Assembly: GCF_002015085.1 (NCBI RefSeq)
Contig: NZ_MUXW01000006.1
Location: forward strand, 1 to 58,387
DNA length: 58,387 nucleotides
Source of the DNA: Glaesserella parasuis
GTDB lineage: Bacteria > Pseudomonadota > Gammaproteobacteria > Enterobacterales > Pasteurellaceae
Direction: 5' to 3'
The notes beneath the pieces were generated by a model, which ran no database searches, was not told where the DNA came from, and saw only the letters and a program-made list of their open reading frames with translations. Shown piece after piece: positions 33,481-41,996 of the stretch (positions within the stretch are counted from its first letter, which is position 1; every line of letters begins with the position of its first letter). A program made the position numbers and the translations under genes.

Positions 33481-35091
33481 CTATAGTTTTGGACCTGCTG
33501 CAATTAATGCTTTACCTTCATCGTTGGTTGCATATTGCTCAAAGTTTTTCACGAAACGAGCCGCTAGATCTTCCGCTTTCGCTTGCCATTGAGCTTTATC
33601 TGCATAGGTATCACGAGGGTCTAAGATCGCAGGCTCAACACCAGGTAATGCTTTTGGAATTGCTAAATTGAAGATTGGTAATGAACCCATTTCTGCTTTT
33701 TCGATAGAACCATCTAAAATCGCATCAATGATACCACGAGTATCTTTAATTGAGATACGTTTACCAGTACCGTTCCAACCTGTATTCACTAAGTATGCTT
33801 CTGCACCTGATGCTTCCATACGTTTTACTAACACTTCTGCGTATTGTGTTGGGTGTAATGATAAGAACGCTTTACCGAAACACGCTGAGAATGTTGGGGT
33901 TGGCTCAGTTACGCCACGCTCTGTACCTGCTAATTTCGCTGTGAAACCAGATAAGAAGTAGTATTTGGTTTGCTCTGAAGTTAATTTAGATACTGGTGCT
34001 AATACGCCGAATGCGTCAGCAGTTAAGAAGATTACTTTCGTTGCGTGACCTGCTTTTGATACTGGCTCAACAATGTTATCAATGTGATAAATTGGGTAAG
34101 AAACACGAGTGTTTTCTGTTTTTGAACCATCTGCGAAATCGATTGAACCATCTTCACGAACTACAACGTTTTCTAATAATGCGTCACGTTTAATCGCACG
34201 ATAGATGTCAGGCTCGTTTTCTTCTGAAAGGTTAATAGTTTTCGCATAGCAACCACCTTCGTAGTTGAATACGCCATCGTCGTCCCAACCGTGTTCATCG
34301 TCACCGATTAATTTACGTTTTGGATCGGTTGATAATGTGGTTTTACCTGTACCTGATAAGCCGAAGAATACCGCTACATCGCCATCTTCACCCACGTTTG
34401 CAGAACAGTGCATTGACGCAATGCCTTTTAATGGTAACCAGTAGTTCATCAATGAGAATAAACCTTTTTTCATTTCACCGCCGTACCAAGTACCGCCGAT
34501 TAATTGGATTTTCTCAGTAATGTTGAATGCTACGAAATTTTCAGAATTTAAGCCTTGCTCTTTCCAGTTCGGGTTAGTTACTTTTGAACCATTCATTACC
34601 ACGAAATCTGGTGTGAAGTTCGCTAATTCCGCCTCTGATGGACGGATAAACATATTTTTTACAAAGTGTGCTTGCCACGCAACTTCTGTTACAATACGCA
34701 CTGCAACACGGCTGTCTTTGTTCGCACCGCAGAATGCGTCAATAACAAATAGACGTTTATTTGATAATTGGTTGGTAACAAGTTCTTTGATACTTTGCCA
34801 AGTTGATTGGCTCATTGGTTTGTTATCGTTTTTCACTTCGTCGCTTGTCCACCAAACGGTATCTTTGGTATTTTCATCTAATACGATGAATTTATCTTTT
34901 GGTGAGCGACCTGTGAAAATCCCTGTATCAACAGCGACCGCACCTGAAGTCGTTAAACGTCCTTTTTCAAAACCTTCTAACTCAGGTTTCATCTCTTCTT
35001 CAAAGAGTTGTTCATAACTTGGGTTATAAACAATCTCTTTAACGTTTGTAATGCCTAAAAGTGCAAGTTCTTGTTCAACACGATTTAACAT
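33481..35091 (-). CDS. pckA: PckA, ATP-dependent phosphoenolpyruvate carboxykinase
   Basis: A 536-residue enzyme interconverting oxaloacetate and PEP. The P-loop is GLSGTGKTTLS (about 246-256), the metal motif LIGDDEHGWDDDGVF, and the substrate region RSPKDKF is near residue 60. In capnophilic Pasteurellaceae it can run in the carboxylating direction to feed succinate production. AGGTGAA precedes the ATG. A TATAAT -10 and a likely CRP site lie upstream. Confidence 0.97.
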   Translation of the reverse strand: MLNRVEQELALLGITNVKEIVYNPSYEQLFEEEMKPELEGFEKGRLTTSGAVAVDTGIFTGRSPKDKFIVLDENTKDTVWWTSDEVKNDNKPMSQSTWQSIKELVTNQLSNKRLFVIDAFCGANKDSRVAVRIVTEVAWQAHFVKNMFIRPSEAELANFTPDFVVMNGSKVTNPNWKEQGLNSENFVAFNITEKIQLIGGTWYGGEMKKGLFSLMNYWLPLKGIASMHCSANVGEDGDVAVFFGLSGTGKTTLSTDPKRKLIGDDEHGWDDDGVFNYEGGCYAKTINLSEENEPDIYRAIKRDALLENVVVREDGSIDFADGSKTENTRVSYPIYHIDNIVEPVSKAGHATKVIFLTADAFGVLAPVSKLTSEQTKYYFLSGFTAKLAGTERGVTEPTPTFSACFGKAFLSLHPTQYAEVLVKRMEASGAEAYLVNTGWNGTGKRISIKDTRGIIDAILDGSIEKAEMGSLPIFNLAIPKALPGVEPAILDPRDTYADKAQWQAKAEDLAARFVKNFEQYATNDEGKALIAAGPKL

Positions 35092-35149
35092 AAATTCACC
35101 TCATATATGATTAAAGATTAAAATTTAAAAACTGGAGAGATTATAGAGT

Positions 35150-35222
35150 AATTATCCAAAAAAAATGTTACATACTTCAAATTTTTGAGAATTGATAAAA
35201 AATTTTTTTGATCTAGATTATA
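35150..35222 (-). promoter_or_regulatory. pckA promoter with CRP-like site
   Basis: TATAAT on the minus strand is at 35155-35150. TTTGATCTAGATTATA (35207-35222) resembles the CRP site TGTGA-N6-TCACA at seven of ten core positions. If +1 is near 35143, the site centre is at about -71.5, a helical position used by class I CRP activation. pckA is catabolite-controlled in relatives. Confidence 0.5.
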
Positions 35223-35277
35223 TTTTTTGTAATTCGGGGTAGAATAGTTCATCTTTTTTATTGAATGGGGTAAAAGA

Positions 35278-35559
35278 ATGCGAGTTTTAATTGTCGTTTT
35301 AGCACTTTTATTAGGTGGTTTCCAATATGCTTTTTGGTTTGGGCAAAACGGTTGGAATGAATACCAACGGACTAAACAAGAAGTCACTCAACTGAAAGAA
35401 ACTAATCAGAAACTGACCGCTCGTAATCAACTTATTCAAGCCGAAATCGAAGATTTAAAAACGGGTATCAATGCCCTTGAAGAACGAGCAAGGCTTGATC
35501 GTGAAATGGTTAAACCAGATGAAACGTTTTATCGCATCGTCCCAAGAGAGCAACGTTAA
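35278..35559 (+). CDS. ftsB: FtsB, divisome protein
   Basis: A 93-residue bitopic protein with one N-terminal helix (about 3-20), a coiled coil (about 30-72, TKQEVTQLKETNQKLTARN) and a short tail ending FYRIVPREQR. With FtsQ and FtsL it triggers septal peptidoglycan synthesis. Its stop shares a base with the ispD start, as in E. coli. Confidence 0.93.
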   Translation: MRVLIVVLALLLGGFQYAFWFGQNGWNEYQRTKQEVTQLKETNQKLTARNQLIQAEIEDLKTGINALEERARLDREMVKPDETFYRIVPREQR

Positions 35560-36239
35560 TGAATAGCAAGAGAAAAATCATTGCGATCATTCCTGCTTCT
35601 GGCGTAGGTAGTCGAATGAATGTGGCTGTGCCTAAGCAGTATTTGACCTTGCTGGGTAAAACGCTGTTGGAACATACGCTACAACCTTTTCTTGAACACC
35701 CTGCGATTAGCCAAATTATTGTGGCGGTATCTAAAGAGGATCGCTATTATGGCGATATTGCTCTGCTTAAATCCGACAAAATCCAGATTGTGCTTGGGGG
35801 AGAAACACGCGCAAATTCGGTTTTTAATGCTCTCAATGCTATCACAGATGAAACCGCTTGGGCATTAGTGCACGATGCTGCTCGCCCTTGCCTTAAGCGG
35901 TCAGATTTAGACAAACTTTTGCGGATTGAAGATAATCAAGGGGCAATTTTAGCAACCCCTGCAATTGATACGATGAAACGGGCTAATGGCTCGCAGATTG
36001 CTCATACGGAAGATCGTTCAACCCTATGGCACGCCTTAACGCCACAGTTCTTTCCAGCGAAATCGCTCAAAGAGGCTTTACAATCGGCTTTTAAGCAAGG
36101 CTTAACCATCACTGACGAGGCTTCTGCGATGGAATTTGCAGGCTTCCACCCGTTATTAATTAATGGGCGTAGCGATAACCTTAAAGTCACTCGTCCTGAA
36201 GATTTAGCTCTCGCAGAATTTTATCTAACAAGAGGATAA
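35559..36239 (+). CDS. ispD: IspD, 2-C-methyl-D-erythritol 4-phosphate cytidylyltransferase
   Basis: A 226-residue MEP-pathway enzyme with the nucleotidyltransferase loop IIPASGVGSRMN...PKQY, VHDAARPC and the C-terminal TDEASAMEFAG and LKVTRPEDLALAE. It converts MEP to CDP-ME. Located between ftsB and ispF. Confidence 0.96.
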   Translation: MNSKRKIIAIIPASGVGSRMNVAVPKQYLTLLGKTLLEHTLQPFLEHPAISQIIVAVSKEDRYYGDIALLKSDKIQIVLGGETRANSVFNALNAITDETAWALVHDAARPCLKRSDLDKLLRIEDNQGAILATPAIDTMKRANGSQIAHTEDRSTLWHALTPQFFPAKSLKEALQSAFKQGLTITDEASAMEFAGFHPLLINGRSDNLKVTRPEDLALAEFYLTRG

Positions 36240-36243
36240 TAAG

Positions 36244-36747
36244 ATGATTAGAATTGGACACGGTTTTGATGTTCACGCTTTTGGACAAGATCGTCCATTA
36301 ATGATTTGCGGTGTTGCCGTTCCCTATCATACAGGCTTTATCGCCCACAGTGACGGTGATGTTGCTCTACACGCTTTAACCGATGCTCTGCTTGGCGCTG
36401 CTGCTCTTGGGGATATTGGTAAGCTCTTTCCTGACACGGATATGCAATACAAAAATGCTGACAGCCGTAAATTATTGATTGAAGCCTACCGCCAAGTTCA
36501 AGCAACGGGTTATGTGGTAGGGAATGTTGATGTGACAATTATCGCTCAAGCCCCGAAAATGCGACCTTATATTGACCAAATGCGTCAAGTGATCGCCGAC
36601 GATCTCAACTGCGATATTTCTTGCGTCAATGTCAAAGCCACAACCACAGAAAAATTAGGCTTTACCGGACGTGGCGAAGGCATTGCTTGTGAAGCGGTGG
36701 CGTTATTAATTAAACCAGCATTATGCAGTAGTTACAGAAATATTTAA
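36244..36747 (+). CDS. ispF: IspF, MEcPP synthase
   Basis: Catalyses cyclisation to 2-C-methyl-D-erythritol 2,4-cyclodiphosphate. Zinc ligands lie in GHGFDVHAF (Asp8, His10) and a later His near 42 in SDGDVALHALTDALLGA. TTTEKLGFTGRGEGIA is the family C-terminal motif. The 167 residues are slightly longer than usual because of a tail ALCSSYRNI. Confidence 0.96.
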   Translation: MIRIGHGFDVHAFGQDRPLMICGVAVPYHTGFIAHSDGDVALHALTDALLGAAALGDIGKLFPDTDMQYKNADSRKLLIEAYRQVQATGYVVGNVDVTIIAQAPKMRPYIDQMRQVIADDLNCDISCVNVKATTTEKLGFTGRGEGIACEAVALLIKPALCSSYRNI

Positions 36748-36956
36748 TTTCTTTCGTAGCATCAGTGTTCAAACCATATTTCATAAAGAGAGTATAGTAA
36801 TGCTATTCAAAACACCTTTGTTACAAAAGGCTGCTAATAACATTGAAAAATTAAGGTAGAGTTTGCTCAACAATTTTTTTTCTTTTAATTTGCTTTCCAT
36901 TGGTTGATACAAAATTGTGGTAAACTATCGCCATTTTTTAGTTACTTAAAAATACT

Positions 36957-37391
36957 ATGCCAACTGTCAATCAATCCTCTCTTGTGCCTTATAGTGCTGA
37001 ACAGATGTATCGTTTAGTCAATGACTATGAAAAATATCCGCAGTTTTTATCAGGCTGTGTTGAGGCAACGACCTTAAGTTTAGGCGACAATGAACTCAAT
37101 GCAGAATTAGTCATTCAAAAATTGGGGATTAGCCAACGTTTTAGCACCCATAATACGATGATACCAAATGAAAAAATCACAATGGAATTATTAAATGGGC
37201 CGTTCAAGTATTTACATGGAGCTTGGACTTTTCAGTCGTTTGATGAACAGAGTTGCAAAATCAGCCTAAATTTAGAATTTGAATTTTCAAGCCCGATGAT
37301 TGGTATGGTGTTTGGCAAAATTTTCAATGAATTAACGCTCAAAATGGTGAATGCGTTTAAACAGCGAGCAAAAGAGGTGTATGGTGTCTGA
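36957..37391 (+). CDS. ratA: RatA, START/Coq10-like protein
   Basis: A 144-residue protein with the RatA/Coq10 pattern SSLVPYSAEQMYRLVNDYEK, YPQFLSGC and the C-terminal helix LTLKMVNAFKQRAKEVYG. E. coli RatA was described as a 50S-binding inhibitor of 70S formation, while relatives bind polyketide lipids. The start is at a Met closely preceding the conserved segment, without a clear ribosome site. It overlaps ratB. bamE, its usual neighbour, is at 41.6 kb instead. Confidence 0.9.
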   Translation: MPTVNQSSLVPYSAEQMYRLVNDYEKYPQFLSGCVEATTLSLGDNELNAELVIQKLGISQRFSTHNTMIPNEKITMELLNGPFKYLHGAWTFQSFDEQSCKISLNLEFEFSSPMIGMVFGKIFNELTLKMVNAFKQRAKEVYGV

Positions 37392-37677
37392 TACGCAAAA
37401 AATTGTGGTGGAAGTGATTTACGCTTATCCTGAAAAATATTTTTATAAGAAAATGGAATTAGACAATCCACTTTCCATTCAAAATGTGATTTTGCAATCG
37501 GGCGTATTGCAAAAACATACGGAAATTGACTTACGAGAAAATAAAGTGGGTGTTTTTAGTCGTCCTGCGAAATTAACAGATATGGTGGAAAATGGCGATC
37601 GCATTGAGATCTACCGCCCGTTAATCGCCGATCCTAAAGAGATTAGACGTAAACGAGCGGAAGAGCAGAAGAAGTAA
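37381..37677 (+). CDS. ratB: RatB (RnfH family) ubiquitin-fold protein
   Basis: About 98 residues with the RnfH/UPF0125 pattern KIVVEVIYAYPEKYF, VGVFSRPAKLTDMVENGDRI and EIYRPLIADPKEIRRKRAEE. A beta-grasp protein of unclear function, conserved next to ratA. The start is either ATG at 37381 or GTG at 37384, the latter having better spacing to GAGG. An earlier ATG at 37351 lies deep in ratA. Confidence 0.9.
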   Translation: MVSDTQKIVVEVIYAYPEKYFYKKMELDNPLSIQNVILQSGVLQKHTEIDLRENKVGVFSRPAKLTDMVENGDRIEIYRPLIADPKEIRRKRAEEQKK

Positions 37678-37687
37678 CCTATAAGGG

Positions 37688-38151
37688 TTATTTCACAATT
37701 TTGAATTTTTGTGTTGGGAATATTGTATCATTAATTTGTAGATCTAATGTATAGTCGCCAATTGGATCCGTGTTATCAAATTTCCAACAACGACGAATGA
37801 ATTCGTTATTTACACTTTTCATTTGGCTTGTAATAGTATGCATTTTTCCATCTTTTGTTGATACTACATTATCGCCTTGCCCCCCATCATTGTAGATTTT
37901 GCTGGGCTATTAAATATTTCAGTCGTTTTATTTTGAGCAGTAAAAGGTACATTGATTACTTCCCAGCATAATTGAATTTTTTTATTACTGATAGAGTATG
38001 TTGTGCTATTTAGTGACTTGGGGACTTCCCCACTAAAGTCAATTGTAGTGAGCACCATCATAGGGGGCTCTGGGGCAATCTTTACTGTTGCAGCAAATCC
38101 CATTGTAGATGGTAGAAGCAGACTAGTTATAGTAATAAGATATTTTTTCAT
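37688..38151 (-). pseudogene. Small secreted protein, frameshifted at a G6 tract
   Basis: The frame from ATG 38151 encodes a signal peptide (LITITSLLLPSTMGFAA) and a mature part with EPPMMVLTTIDFSGEVPKSL. It then leaves frame at GGGGGG (complement of 37876-37881) and stops at 37864. One extra G would restore a 154-residue protein continuing GQGDNVVSTKDGKMHTITSQ and ending PTQKFKIVK with a stop at 37688. Both halves look protein-like, so this is a recent indel, a slipping tract or a sequencing error. I do not recognise the family. It is coupled to the upstream yoaH-like gene (stop and start adjoin). Confidence 0.75.
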
Positions 38152-38307
38152 CTATTTTTCCTCTGATTTTTGATGGGTATCACGCAGTTGTTGAGCGGCA
38201 ATCGAAATTGCTTCACCGCTACTGATACCTTGTTGCATAAGTTGTTGAATTTGTTCAACGGCCTGTTGTTGCTGTTCGTGAGTTAAACTCAGTAGAGCAT
38301 TATCCAT
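38152..38307 (-). CDS. YoaH-like (UPF0181) small protein
   Basis: A 51-residue protein below usual length cut-offs. The start MDNALLSLTHEQQQQAVEQI and MQQGISSGEAISIAAQQLR match the UPF0181/YoaH pattern (SLTHEQQ..AVE.IQ.LM..G.SSG.AI). Function is unknown. GAGG lies 8 nt before the ATG. Its TAG directly adjoins the ATG of the next gene. Confidence 0.88.
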   Translation of the reverse strand: MDNALLSLTHEQQQQAVEQIQQLMQQGISSGEAISIAAQQLRDTHQKSEEK

Positions 38308-38324
38308 TGTGAACCTCGTTAAGT

Positions 38325-39053
38325 CTAATAAAATTCAGTAAAGTTCCAACCAAATTGCGTAAAAAGTGTTTTCCACTGTTCGTCAAGCGGTGCTTTTATC
38401 TCAATTTTTTGCAAGGTTTTCGGGTGAATAAATTGCAAACTATTGGAATGGAGTATTAGTCTATCACAACCTGTGTTAGTTGTTAATACTCGGTTTTGAT
38501 GTAGGTCACCGTAATTGGTGTCGCCCATAATTGGGTGAAACAGATGTTTCAAATGGCGACGAAGCTGATGTTTCCTTCCTGTTTTGGGATAGAGTTGCAC
38601 CAGACTATAACGTGCAGTTGCAAATTTCCCAGCGGGGTAGGGCCTTTCAGCGGTGGCGATATTTCGATAATCGGTGATCGCTTCTTGTGCCTCTTTTTCT
38701 TGAGAGAATTTATCCGCAATTTTATCGAGTTGCACTTTAAGAGGATAATCAATCCTCCCTTCCCCTTGTAGATAACCTCGAACAACGGCTAAATAGCTTT
38801 TTTGTATTTGATGTTGTTCAAAAAGTTGGCTCATAGTCCGTGCCATTTCGCTATTTAAAGCAAAAAGAAGCACGCCAGAAGTCGGTCGATCTAAACGATG
38901 GATCGGAAAAACGTGTTGCCTGATTTGATTTCGCAAGGTTTGCATTGCAAAAACTGTTTCGTGTTTATCAAGCCAACTTCGATGAACCAACATTCCTGCA
39001 GGTTTGTTTATCGCAATAAGTTCATCATCTTGATAGATAATCTCTAATTTCAT
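38325..39053 (-). CDS. truC: TruC, tRNA pseudouridine(65) synthase
   Basis: A 242-residue RluA-type synthase with the catalytic motif FPIHRLDRPTSGVLLFAL containing the Asp, INKPAGMLVHRSW at the N-terminus and LYPKTGRKHQLRRHLKHLFH. It isomerises U65 in some tRNAs. It overlaps yqcC by 4 nt as in E. coli. Confidence 0.93.
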   Translation of the reverse strand: MKLEIIYQDDELIAINKPAGMLVHRSWLDKHETVFAMQTLRNQIRQHVFPIHRLDRPTSGVLLFALNSEMARTMSQLFEQHQIQKSYLAVVRGYLQGEGRIDYPLKVQLDKIADKFSQEKEAQEAITDYRNIATAERPYPAGKFATARYSLVQLYPKTGRKHQLRRHLKHLFHPIMGDTNYGDLHQNRVLTTNTGCDRLILHSNSLQFIHPKTLQKIEIKAPLDEQWKTLFTQFGWNFTEFY

Positions 39054-39364
39054 TCGCTTTTCAACAAGGTTTCAAGTTTAACGAGGGGAGCGTTTAAGGC
39101 TTGGAGATAATCTAAATCTTTCAAGGCTTCTTCTAGATAAGGCGAAATAGCAAAATTGCGTGGCAATTCGGCATTGGCTTCTAATAGGGCGTGCATTCGT
39201 GGTAAGAATATCCATTGTAACCATTGGGTTGCTGAGAGTGTGCTAACACAAAAAGGTTCATCATTGGCTAAGGCTTCTGCGGAAGGCGGAGTTGCTTCCC
39301 AGAGATTATGTACTCGCAAAGCAATTTCGAGATCGGTTAGGTGTTGTTTTACTTGGGTTTTCAT
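39050..39364 (-). CDS. yqcC: YqcC-like (DUF446) protein
   Basis: A 104-residue acidic helical protein with DUF446 features (LEIALRVHNLWEATPPS, LSATQWLQWIFLPRMHALLE). Function is unknown. Conserved linkage to truC supports the assignment. Confidence 0.88.
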   Translation of the reverse strand: MKTQVKQHLTDLEIALRVHNLWEATPPSAEALANDEPFCVSTLSATQWLQWIFLPRMHALLEANAELPRNFAISPYLEEALKDLDYLQALNAPLVKLETLLKSE

Positions 39365-39405
39365 TGTTATTTTATATGATTAAGAATTCATTGATTATGT
39401 TCTAT

Positions 39406-40320
39406 CTACACTATTGTGTATCGAGATATTTTTCCCTGCTGTTGACTTAACAGCTGCTCTGCCCCGTCTTTATCTAGATCTGCCAAGATCATCATAATCG
39501 CCAATTTCGCATTATTCTCAGCTAAGACTAACGTGGTTTCTGCAATTTCACGGGAGCATTCAGTCGCTTGCATAACAATCCGAATAGCACGGGCGACAAG
39601 TTTTTGATTGCTTGCCTGCACATCAACCATCAAGTTTTGATAGCATTTGCCGATTAAGATCATACTTGCCGTAGTAAGCATATTTAACACTAATTTTTGT
39701 GCTGTTCCTGATTTCATTCGGCTCGACCCTGTCAACACTTCTGCCCCAACGACGGTATCAATTACAATGTCGGCAATTTGGCTCATTGCAGAATTAGGGT
39801 TGCTGGCAATCGACACTGTCGTTGCACCAAGCTGTTTAGCGTATGCTAACGCGCCTAACACATAAGGCGTTCTGCCGCTGGCAGCAATGCCGACTAAGAC
39901 ATCTTTTTGGCTAAATTCGACCGCTTGCAGATCCTGTTTACCCGCTTCTTTGTTATCTTCCGCCCCTTCGATTGGATGTCGCAAGGCACGCTCGCCCCCA
40001 GCAATAATGCCTTTGACCATTTCAGGCGATACCCCGAACGTTGGCGGACATTCGGACGCATCTAGCACGCCAAGTCGTCCGCTTGTGCCAGCGCCGATAT
40101 AGACTAGCCGCCCGCCTTGCTGAAAAGCTTCGACAATTTTCTCAACGGCTTGAGCAATCTGAGGCAATACTTTTTCAATTACCAGTGGCACCTGTTTATC
40201 TTCGTTGTTGATGATTTGTACAATTTCATAGGCAGAAAGTGTATCAATCTGCATACTGTTTGGATTACGCTGTTCGGTAATTAATTGCCCTAAGGTTTTT
40301 AGAAGATCTTGTTCTGCCAT
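39406..40320 (-). CDS. murQ: MurQ, N-acetylmuramic acid 6-phosphate etherase
   Basis: A 304-residue SIS-domain etherase (LVYIGAGTSGRLGVLDASEC, GITASGRTPYV-like segment, VVGAEVLTGSSRMKSGTAQK) plus a C-terminal UBA-like helical part. It cleaves MurNAc-6-P to GlcNAc-6-P in wall recycling, taking the product of AnmK, whose gene lies 11 nt upstream. Confidence 0.95.
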   Translation of the reverse strand: MAEQDLLKTLGQLITEQRNPNSMQIDTLSAYEIVQIINNEDKQVPLVIEKVLPQIAQAVEKIVEAFQQGGRLVYIGAGTSGRLGVLDASECPPTFGVSPEMVKGIIAGGERALRHPIEGAEDNKEAGKQDLQAVEFSQKDVLVGIAASGRTPYVLGALAYAKQLGATTVSIASNPNSAMSQIADIVIDTVVGAEVLTGSSRMKSGTAQKLVLNMLTTASMILIGKCYQNLMVDVQASNQKLVARAIRIVMQATECSREIAETTLVLAENNAKLAIMMILADLDKDGAEQLLSQQQGKISRYTIV

Positions 40321-40331
40321 TTTTGTTCCTT

Positions 40332-41447
40332 TTATATATTGGGAAAAATTGCCCCTAAACTGACCTCCTGTGTCGCCCCTGTGACGCTAGGCAAATTCGC
40401 AGGCAGATTGTGTATCCGTTGATACGCAAGCCACGCAAACGCCGCGGCTTCCACATAATCGACATCTAAGCCATATTCCGTTGTAGTGGAGACCTGCCAA
40501 TCTATTAAATGGGTTTGTAGCCGTTCCATTATCAATGGATTTTTCGCTCCGCCGCCGCATACCAATAATACGCTATGGTAAGCGTTCGGGTTTTCAATTT
40601 GCCGTAAGGCTTGCACTATGCTTTGTACGGTAAATTCAACCAGCGTTGCCTGCACATCTTCAGCGGGAAGCGGTTCAATTTGGGTTAATTTATGTTCCAA
40701 CCATTCCAAGTTAAACAGCTCTCGCCCTGTGCTTTTCGGCGGTGGTAGTTGGAAAAAGGGTTCATCTAACAACAATGCAAGTAAAGCGGAATGAATTTTC
40801 CCTGTCCTTGCCCATTCGCCGTTCGCATCATACCGCTTGCCGAGATGTTTTTCGATCCAAATATCTAACAGTGTGTTGCCTGCCCCGACATCATAGCCGA
40901 TAGTCTGCTGGTTAGGGTTAAGCACGGAAATATTGCTGATCCCGCCGATATTTAGCACAACGGTTAGACGTTCAGGGGAACTAAACACCGCTTGATGAAA
41001 AGCGGGAACCAGCGGCGCACCTTGTCCGCCAAAAGCCATATCCCGACGGCGAAAATCACCGACAGTAGTTATACCTGTTCTAGCCGCCAATAAATTCATA
41101 TCGCCAATTTGCATTGTAAAAGGATATTGCCCTTTTGGTGAATGCCAAACGGTTTGCCCGTGACAGCCCACCGCCACAATATCATCTGCATTAAGTTGAT
41201 GTTTTGCTAAAAACCACTGAATACTGTCGGCATAGAGCAAGGCTAATTGGTGATCGAGTTCGCCTAATGTTTGTAGGCTTGTTTCCCCTTTTTTGACTAA
41301 CTGCGACAGCGCAACACGAAGTGTGTCGGGCATTGGGGTAAAGTCGGCAGCAATTAATTTGGGCGTTTGGCTAAAATTGACTAACGCCAAATCTACGCCA
41401 TCAAGGCTCGTGCCAGACATTACGCCGAGGCAATTTTGAGAAACCAT
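40332..41447 (-). CDS. anmK: AnmK, anhydro-N-acetylmuramic acid kinase
   Basis: A 371-residue ASKHA-fold kinase with GVMSGTSLDGVDLALV at the N-terminus, VGCHGQTVWH, TVGDFRRRDMAFGGQGAPLV and VLLVCGGGAKNPLIM. It phosphorylates and hydrolyses anhydroMurNAc from murein turnover. It forms a recycling operon with murQ. Confidence 0.96.
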   Translation of the reverse strand: MVSQNCLGVMSGTSLDGVDLALVNFSQTPKLIAADFTPMPDTLRVALSQLVKKGETSLQTLGELDHQLALLYADSIQWFLAKHQLNADDIVAVGCHGQTVWHSPKGQYPFTMQIGDMNLLAARTGITTVGDFRRRDMAFGGQGAPLVPAFHQAVFSSPERLTVVLNIGGISNISVLNPNQQTIGYDVGAGNTLLDIWIEKHLGKRYDANGEWARTGKIHSALLALLLDEPFFQLPPPKSTGRELFNLEWLEHKLTQIEPLPAEDVQATLVEFTVQSIVQALRQIENPNAYHSVLLVCGGGAKNPLIMERLQTHLIDWQVSTTTEYGLDVDYVEAAAFAWLAYQRIHNLPANLPSVTGATQEVSLGAIFPNI

Positions 41448-41600
41448 AGGTAATTATAAAAATAAAATACTGCTTTCAGCTCAATAATGGAGGATAAAAA
41501 TTCATGTACTTATGTTTGAGTTCTGATAGCCAATAGACGTTAGACACGATTGTTAAATTGCTATGAGATAATACTATGTTGTTTTGCTCTAATTTTCGTA

Positions 41601-41936
41601 TCACTGTGCAGTGGCGTTATCTAGAGCAATATTGCTCACTAAGCCTTTATTATCAAAGTAAACAAAGATAGTTCTTTGGATAGGATCTTCATAGCCTTTA
41701 CGCAAAATGAACACATAATCCCAACGATCTTGAGCAAAGGAATCTCGTAGCATAGGTGTTCCAAGCAGATATTGAACCTGCTCTTTATTCATACCAACTT
41801 GCAGTTGATCGATTTTTTCTTGCTCTAAATAGTTGCCTTGCGGCACATCAATACGATAAACGACTTTTTTTACCGTAGAACAAGCTGTTACACCTAAAGC
41901 AAGTAATAATACAGCAACAAGCGATTTCATTTTCAT
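41601..41936 (-). CDS. bamE: BamE (SmpA), outer-membrane protein assembly lipoprotein
   Basis: A 111-residue lipoprotein with lipobox GVTAC (Cys19) and the SmpA/OmlA fold (YLEQEKIDQLQVGMNKEQVQ, LLGTPMLRDSFAQDRWDYVF). It is an accessory part of the BAM complex and phosphatidylglycerol binding. AGGAAGG precedes the start. Single gene with no partner in this strand group. Confidence 0.94.
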   Translation of the reverse strand: MKMKSLVAVLLLALGVTACSTVKKVVYRIDVPQGNYLEQEKIDQLQVGMNKEQVQYLLGTPMLRDSFAQDRWDYVFILRKGYEDPIQRTIFVYFDNKGLVSNIALDNATAQ

Positions 41937-41996
41937 AGCGATAACCTTCCTCTTAAAATTTTTGGCGATTATACCGAAATCGCCGATAAAATGTCA

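Noticed and set aside
36800..36859. 19-codon plus-strand ORF in the ispF-ratA gap
   Set aside because: No ribosome site, no recognisable family and chance length in AT-rich DNA.
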